From: Gemella morbillorum
GTDB taxonomy: Bacteria > Bacillota > Bacilli > Staphylococcales > Gemellaceae
Assembly: GCF_900476045.1 (NCBI RefSeq)
Contig: NZ_LS483440.1
Coordinates: forward strand, 1,116,001-1,180,000
DNA: 64,000 bases
Direction of reading: 5' to 3'
Of the stretch, positions 57,534 to 64,000 are shown in pieces. Below the pieces are notes generated by a model. It was given only the letters and a program-made list of their open reading frames with translations, was not told where the DNA came from and made no database searches. Position 1 is the first letter of the stretch. Every line of letters begins with the position of its first letter. Position numbers and translations under genes: made by a program.

Positions 57534-57766
57534 TAGTCTAACCCCACTACCTCATAACCATTCATTTCTAATGTTGAAATGATAGTTTCTAATTTGATTC
57601 CTGCTAATTTAGAACCCATCCTTAATGAAGTTTTTCTGCCAACTGTATTCCTCATAATTGGATTTGCTAATGGTTTAAACCCTAAATCAACCAAGATATC
57701 TAATACCTCTGGGTGTTTATCTACTACCTGTGCAACAGGTATACTTACATCAATTATATTATCCAT
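57533..57766 (-). CDS. DUF1858 domain protein
   Basis: A 77-residue protein. I start at the second ATG (complement of 57766), because GAGG lies 8 nt upstream. The family core IPVAQVVDKHPEVLDILVDLGFKPLANP is intact. DUF1858 domains often accompany DUF438/hemerythrin or hybrid-cluster proteins and belong to the ScdA N-terminal type linked with iron-sulfur repair. Here it forms a two-gene operon with the DUF438 gene. A role in nitrosative or oxidative stress is an inference. Confidence 0.85.
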   Translation of the reverse strand: MDNIIDVSIPVAQVVDKHPEVLDILVDLGFKPLANPIMRNTVGRKTSLRMGSKLAGIKLETIISTLEMNGYEVVGLD

Positions 57767-57855
57767 TTTCATTACCTCACTAGCTCATATTATTATCATA
57801 ATTATAACATAAAGCATTGATAATCTCTATCATGAATTATTAATAGAAAAATAAA

Positions 57856-57883
57856 GAAGATTAGTATATTTCTACTAATCTTC
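57856..57883 (-). terminator. pyrE terminator
   Basis: The stem GAAGATTAGTA/TACTAATCTTC is followed on the minus strand by TTTATTTTT, 70 nt beyond pyrE. Confidence 0.7.
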
Positions 57884-57952
57884 CTCAACACTTTCTAGAT
57901 TAATTAATAACAAAAACTACTTTCTCTATATACTAATTTTAATAGAAAATAA

Positions 57953-58567
57953 CTATAAATTATTTCTCCACTCAAGAAGTTTTTCCACATCTTCTTGTTT
58001 GATATAATTACTAGCTACCGCTTCTTCTATTAAGAAATTGTAGTTTGTTAATGTATGATATTCTACATTATCTGTTACAAAGGCATCTTGTGCTTTTTTA
58101 AGTTCATAACTGAAAATTGCAACCACCCCTAGAACCTCGGCTCCAGCTTCTTCTAATGCTTTTGCAACTTTTAATGAAGAAAGCCCTGTTGATATCAAGT
58201 CCTCTATAATAACAACTTTTTGTCCTTCTAATAATTTACCTTCTATTTGATTTGTTTTACCATGTTTTTTAGCAGAATCTCTCACATAAATCATTGGAAG
58301 ATCAAGTACTTCACTTACCCATGCTGCATGAGGAATACCAGCTGTTGCAGTTCCAGCTACTACCTCTACTTCTGGGAATTTTTCTTTAATAACTTTGCTC
58401 ATTCCGGCAGCAATTTCACGACGAATTTTTGGATATGACATTGTAATTCTATTATCACAGTAAATTGGTGATTTAATTCCTGATGTCCAAGTAAAATAAT
58501 CATTTGGTCTTAATGCCACCGCTTCTATATCTAACAAGTGTTTAGCTATTGTTCTTTCTAAAGTCAT
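57953..58567 (-). CDS. pyrE: orotate phosphoribosyltransferase
   Basis: It joins orotate to PRPP to make orotidine monophosphate. The PRPP-binding motif is [26 protein letters not shown], and [10 protein letters not shown] and the flexible lysine loop [16 protein letters not shown] are intact. The length of 204 residues is typical. It is the last gene of the pyr cluster, 13 bp after pyrF. Confidence 0.97.
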   Translation of the reverse strand: MTLERTIAKHLLDIEAVALRPNDYFTWTSGIKSPIYCDNRITMSYPKIRREIAAGMSKVIKEKFPEVEVVAGTATAGIPHAAWVSEVLDLPMIYVRDSAKKHGKTNQIEGKLLEGQKVVIIEDLISTGLSSLKVAKALEEAGAEVLGVVAIFSYELKKAQDAFVTDNVEYHTLTNYNFLIEEAVASNYIKQEDVEKLLEWRNNL

Positions 58568-58580
58568 GTTTATTCTCCTT

Positions 58581-59285
58581 TTAATATTTCTTCGTAAATT
58601 GTTCTTTTATTAAGTTGTAAACTTCAAGTGGATTTTTAGCTTTTGTTATTGAACGACCCACTACAATGTGAGTACTTCCCTCACAAGCAGCACGTTCCGG
58701 TGTTGCTACACGCTTTTGGTCACCCACTTCATCAGTCTCAAGCCTTATACCTGGTGTTACTTTTAAAAATTCTTCTCCACAATTTTCTTTAATTACTTTC
58801 GCTTCCCATACAGAAGATACTACCCCATCTAGACCAGCTTTTTTAGCAAGTTTTGCATAATTTATTACACTCTCTTCTAAACTTACACCTACTAACTGCT
58901 CTTCTTTTACTTGTTTTTCAGAAGTAGATGTTAATTGTGTTATTGCTATAACATTAGTTTCCGCGCTTCCACCTTCAATCATTCCGCGTTTTGCTGCAGC
59001 AAGCATCTCATATCCCCCTGCTCCATGAACAGTAAGTATATCAACTTTGAATTGTGCTAATCCTTTTGTTGCTCCATAAACTGTATTTGGAATATCATGC
59101 AATTTTAAATCTAAAAAGACTTTATGTCCTAAAGATTTTATTTTTTCCAATACTACTGGACCATTTTGAAGATACAGTTCCATTCCGACTTTTACAAAAA
59201 GTTTTTCATCTCCAAATTTTTCTAAGAAATTTATAGTATCTTCCAGTGTAGGAAAGTCTAATGCTATTATTACATCTTTGTTCAT
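58581..59285 (-). CDS. pyrF: orotidine 5'-phosphate decarboxylase
   Basis: It decarboxylates OMP to UMP. I start at the ATG complementary to 59285, with AAAGGAG upstream; the ATG at 59303 is in that site. The catalytic [16 protein letters not shown] motif, the [18 protein letters not shown] phosphate loop and HIVVGRSIT are complete. The 234 residues fit. It overlaps no gene but lies 18 bp from pyrD. Confidence 0.97.
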   Translation of the reverse strand: MNKDVIIALDFPTLEDTINFLEKFGDEKLFVKVGMELYLQNGPVVLEKIKSLGHKVFLDLKLHDIPNTVYGATKGLAQFKVDILTVHGAGGYEMLAAAKRGMIEGGSAETNVIAITQLTSTSEKQVKEEQLVGVSLEESVINYAKLAKKAGLDGVVSSVWEAKVIKENCGEEFLKVTPGIRLETDEVGDQKRVATPERAACEGSTHIVVGRSITKAKNPLEVYNLIKEQFTKKY

Positions 59286-59303
59286 AATAATTCTCCTTTT
59301 CAT

Positions 59304-60991
<1,688 letters not shown>

Positions 60992-61010
60992 CTACACACT
61001 CCTTCTCATG

Positions 61011-61081
61011 AAAAAGGAGAAGATAACTTTAAATATTGATTTTATAGAATCAAATCTATCAAGTTAACTTTCTCCCCTTTT
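61011..61081 (-). terminator. long hairpin between the Imm51-like gene and pyrK
   Basis: On the minus strand AAAAGGGGAGAAAGTTAACTT pairs with AAGTTATCTTCTCCTTTTT with few mismatches and ends in T5. It can stop transcription or attenuate pyrKDFE. I see no clear PyrR anti-antiterminator loop. Confidence 0.55.
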
Positions 61082-61100
61082 CATTAAATTTTTATAGTTG

Positions 61101-61457
61101 TTAATCCCATTCTATATTAGCAGCTTCTTCTTTTATAACTTTATATAATTTTTCCTCATTTTCAATTAAGTCAATTATAATTACTTTGAACTTTTCTGCT
61201 TTAATTTCGTTTTCTGGCGTATAATCATAGTACACTGTAAACATTCCTGCTTCTGGATCAAAATCTATCCCCTCTAATATTTCTGGATAGTTTTTTCCAA
61301 GGTAATAATTGAAAAATGCCTCCCAATTATATCCATTCATATAAGCATCTGCACAAATCTCATTCATTTTTTCGCCAATATCAAATGGTTTATCCTGCTC
61401 AATATTAAATGTAAGATTAATTATATTCCCATATTTCATGATTTTTACATAATCCAT
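61101..61457 (-). CDS. Imm51-like immunity protein
   Basis: A 118-residue protein resembling the Imm51 immunity family in AYMNGYNWEAFFNYYL, FDPEAGMFTVYYDY and IIDLIENEEKLYKVI. Imm51 members protect against toxins of polymorphic toxin systems in other bacteria. No toxin is adjacent; the gene lies in the pyrimidine cluster between carB and pyrK with 10 bp after carB, so it is likely co-transcribed. The family call is by memory of sequence pattern and of moderate strength. Confidence 0.5.
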   Translation of the reverse strand: MDYVKIMKYGNIINLTFNIEQDKPFDIGEKMNEICADAYMNGYNWEAFFNYYLGKNYPEILEGIDFDPEAGMFTVYYDYTPENEIKAEKFKVIIIDLIENEEKLYKVIKEEAANIEWD

Positions 61458-61467
61458 GACTTTTCTC

Positions 61468-64000
61468 CTATAATGGTAAGATGCTAAATGAAATTGATTC
61501 TAATACTTTTAGTAAAGCATCCGCTGTATCAAGTGATGTTAGACATACAATTTCTTGTTCACTTGCTACACGGCGAATCTTAAAGCCGTCTTTTGTTACA
61601 TCTTTATCTTTTGATGTTGTATTAACTACTACATCCACATCTCCATTGTAAATTGCATCTAAAACGCTGTACTTGCTTTGATTAATTTTTCCAACAGCAG
61701 TTACTCGTAATCCATTTTCTGCTAGGAACTTCGCTGTTCCTTCTGTAGCAAGTAGGTTATAGCCAATATCAGAAAAGCGTTTAGCTATATTTAGTGCTTC
61801 TTGTTTATCATCATCACTAATTGTAAATAGAATATTTCCTTGATCGCTTATTTTAATACCTGCTGCAAGTAACCCTTTATATAGAGATTTTTCTAAAGTA
61901 GAGTCACTTCCCATTACTTCTCCTGTTGATTTCATCTCAGGTCCAAGTGTTGTATCAACATCTTTAAGTTTTTGGAAACTAAATACTGGAACTTTCGTAT
62001 AAACATTTGTACTTTCTGGTAATAACCCTGTCTCATATCCTTTAGATTTAAGTGTTTCGCCTATAATTGCACCAGCTGCAAGCTTAGCCATCGGTACTCC
62101 TGTAATTTTACTTAAGAATGGTACTGTACGTGAACTACGTGGATTTACTTCAAGAACAAATACTTCACCTTTGCTTATTACATACTGGATATTTAATAAT
62201 CCAACAATATTCAATCCTTTTGCCAACTTAATAGTATATTCTATAAGCTTATCCTTTTCATTTTGAGTTAATGTTTGCGGCGGGTAAACTGCTATTGAGT
62301 CTCCAGAGTGAACCCCTGCTCGTTCAATATGTTCCATAATACCTGGAATTATAACTGTTTCGCCATCGCTAATTGCATCAACTTCAATTTCACGTCCTAC
62401 TAAGTAACGGTCAGTTAATACAGGATGTTCTGGGCTTAATTTAACTGCTGTTTTCATATAACGACGTAATTCTGATTCTTCATAAACAATTTCCATAGCA
62501 CGTCCACCAAGTACGTAAGAAGGTCTTACTAATACTGGATAGCCGATTTCCTCAGCATTTTTAACTGCTGTTTCTACATCAAAGGCCGTTTTTCCTAATG
62601 GTTGTGGGATTTCAAGCTTGCGTAATAATTCTTCGAACTTATCGCGATCTTCCGCATTATCAATTTCTTCTAACGCTGTTCCTAATATTTTTACACCATG
62701 TTTTTCTAATTTTGCAGCAAGATTAATTGCTGTTTGTCCACCGAATTGAACCACAACTCCAATTGGATTTTCATGGTTAATTATTGCCATTACATCTTCT
62801 TCTGTTAATGGTTCAAAGTAAAGTTTATCAGAAATTGTAAAGTCTGTTGATACAGTCTCCGGGTTATTGTTAACGATAATCGCTTCATAACCTGCATCTT
62901 TAATCGCCATTACAGCATGCACTGTTGCATAGTCAAACTCTACCCCTTGACCTATACGAATTGGCCCAGACCCAAGAACAACAATTTTCTTTTTATCACT
63001 AACAATAGATTCTTCTTCTTGCTCATAACTTGAATAGAAGTATGGTGTTTCTGATACGAATTCTGCTGCACAGGTATCTACCATTTTGAACACTGGCGTA
63101 ATATTTTTTTCTTGACGTAGCATGTAGATTTCATCTTCTGTAGTATTCCAACGATGAGCAATTACTTTGTCAGAAAAACCATATTTTTTAGCATATTCTA
63201 ATAAATCTGTATTACCTACATTATCTTTCAAATCATGTTCGATATCGATAATATTTTGCATTTTTTCTAAGAAAAACATATCTATTTTAGTTATATCATG
63301 GATATCTTTTGTGCTTTGTCCACGACGTAGCGCTTCTCCAATGAAGAATAATCTCTCATCACCTGCTTGTTTTACTTTATCCAAAATTTCTTCTAAAGTA
63401 AACTCATCACCATTAGGTAATCCTAAATGATGAACTCCGTATTCAAGAGAACGGATAGCTTTTAATAAACTTTCTTCATAAGTTCTACCCATCGCCATAA
63501 CTTCCCCAGTAGCTTTCATCTGAGTTCCAAGTTTTCTATCAGCATTTTCAAACTTATCAAACGGGAAACGTGGGATTTTACTTACAACATAGTCAAGTGT
63601 TGGCTCGAAACATGCATAAGAATTTTTTGTAACTGGGTTTATAATTTCATCTAGTGTTAAACCAACTGCAATTTTTGCTGCGATTTTTGCAATTGGATAT
63701 CCTGTGGCTTTTGAAGCTAGCGCTGATGAACGTGATACCCTTGGATTTACTTCGATAATATAATATTTGAATGATTCCGGATCAAGTGCAAGCTGAACAT
63801 TACATCCACCTTCAATTTTTAATGCGCGAATAATCTTTAATGACACATCACGCAACATGTGATACTCTCTGTCCGTTAATGTTTGAGATGGCGCTACTAC
63901 AACTGAATCCCCTGTATGAATACCAACTGGATCTATATTTTCCATATTACATACTACAATCGCAGTGTCATTTGAGTCACGCATTACTTCATATTCAATT
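61468..64000 (-). CDS. carB: carbamoyl-phosphate synthase large subunit (5' end off window)
   Basis: The enzyme makes carbamoyl phosphate from glutamine-derived ammonia, bicarbonate and ATP for pyrimidines. The visible 844 codons start inside the first ATP-grasp domain ([21 protein letters not shown]) and continue through the oligomerisation domain, the second half ([38 protein letters not shown]) and the C-terminal MGS-like domain that binds regulators. About 220 N-terminal residues are beyond position 64000. It precedes the Imm51-like gene by 10 bp. Confidence 0.97.
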   Translation of the reverse strand, partial: IEYEVMRDSNDTAIVVCNMENIDPVGIHTGDSVVVAPSQTLTDREYHMLRDVSLKIIRALKIEGGCNVQLALDPESFKYYIIEVNPRVSRSSALASKATGYPIAKIAAKIAVGLTLDEIINPVTKNSYACFEPTLDYVVSKIPRFPFDKFENADRKLGTQMKATGEVMAMGRTYEESLLKAIRSLEYGVHHLGLPNGDEFTLEEILDKVKQAGDERLFFIGEALRRGQSTKDIHDITKIDMFFLEKMQNIIDIEHDLKDNVGNTDLLEYAKKYGFSDKVIAHRWNTTEDEIYMLRQEKNITPVFKMVDTCAAEFVSETPYFYSSYEQEEESIVSDKKKIVVLGSGPIRIGQGVEFDYATVHAVMAIKDAGYEAIIVNNNPETVSTDFTISDKLYFEPLTEEDVMAIINHENPIGVVVQFGGQTAINLAAKLEKHGVKILGTALEEIDNAEDRDKFEELLRKLEIPQPLGKTAFDVETAVKNAEEIGYPVLVRPSYVLGGRAMEIVYEESELRRYMKTAVKLSPEHPVLTDRYLVGREIEVDAISDGETVIIPGIMEHIERAGVHSGDSIAVYPPQTLTQNEKDKLIEYTIKLAKGLNIVGLLNIQYVISKGEVFVLEVNPRSSRTVPFLSKITGVPMAKLAAGAIIGETLKSKGYETGLLPESTNVYTKVPVFSFQKLKDVDTTLGPEMKSTGEVMGSDSTLEKSLYKGLLAAGIKISDQGNILFTISDDDKQEALNIAKRFSDIGYNLLATEGTAKFLAENGLRVTAVGKINQSKYSVLDAIYNGDVDVVVNTTSKDKDVTKDGFKIRRVASEQEIVCLTSLDTADALLKVLESISFSILPL

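Noticed and set aside
61011-61081. PyrR-binding attenuator before pyrK
   Set aside because: The hairpin could end transcription, but the conserved PyrR anti-antiterminator loop sequence is not visible, so only a terminator is called.

Overview
The window reads as about 64 kb of chromosome from a very AT-rich, low-GC Gram-positive bacterium of the class Bacilli. The supporting features are RNase P RNA of the type B found in Bacilli, class-typical gene neighbours (ctsR-clpC-radA-PIN/TRAM; secG-rnr-smpB; gpsA-hup-folE-TRAP; murJ-rsuA-pepV; glnR-glnA; rpsL-rpsG-fusA-tuf), strong AGGAGG ribosome binding sites, and CodY, GlnR, CtsR and Fur-like boxes. ctsR and clpC adjoin without mcsA/mcsB. A Gemella-like organism fits best, but that is an inference from gene order and composition, not a search result.

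Layout. 1-1.3 kb: 3'-truncated rnpB, rpoZ, gmk. 1.3-7.0 kb: rqcH, a TerC-family membrane protein, an ABC-2-like permease with a degenerate ATPase partner, brnQ. 7.2-16 kb: topA, map, a HAD phosphatase, a CcrZ-like kinase-fold protein, pepV, rsuA, murJ. 16-22 kb: glnRA, trxA, groESL, and an NADH oxidase/peroxidase gene with an in-frame TGA at the catalytic cysteine codon. 22-27.4 kb: TRAP-like gene, folE, hup, gpsA, a three-gene unknown cluster, then a MetE-like gene with an internal in-frame TGA preceded by a YedF-type gene. 27.6-40.7 kb: typA, lctP, smpB-rnr-secG, yacL-like, radA, clpC, ctsR. 40.8-46 kb: xanthine permease behind a guanine-type riboswitch, and an ABC pair behind a Fur-like box. 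46-49 kb: fabZ, a truncated hydrolase, a membrane protein and sparse non-coding DNA with two similar hairpin elements. 49-53.5 kb: the str operon. 53.8-57.8 kb: an ABC transporter pair and a DUF438/DUF1858 pair. 57.9-64 kb: pyrE, pyrF, pyrD, pyrK, an Imm51-like gene, and 5'-truncated carB. Most genes lie on the minus strand.

The most notable content is a set of selenium signatures. The NADH oxidase gene carries TGA at codon 42, exactly where the family has its redox-active Cys42. The MetE-like gene carries TGA at codon 221 and is open in the same frame on both sides. Both TGAs are followed by a stem-loop with a G-rich apex about 22-25 nt downstream, as expected of bacterial SECIS elements. 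The gene directly upstream of the MetE-like gene belongs to the YedF family, which is associated with selenium metabolism. Other genes here read TGG as Trp and end normally, so general UGA reassignment is unlikely. The inference is that this organism makes selenocysteine and that two selenoproteins are encoded here; selA, selB, selC and selD are not visible in the window.

Other regulatory content includes CtsR boxes at both groESL and ctsR, a GlnR box at glnRA, a CodY box upstream of brnQ, a divergent TRAP-like protein next to folE, and repeated hairpin motifs around the str operon promoter.
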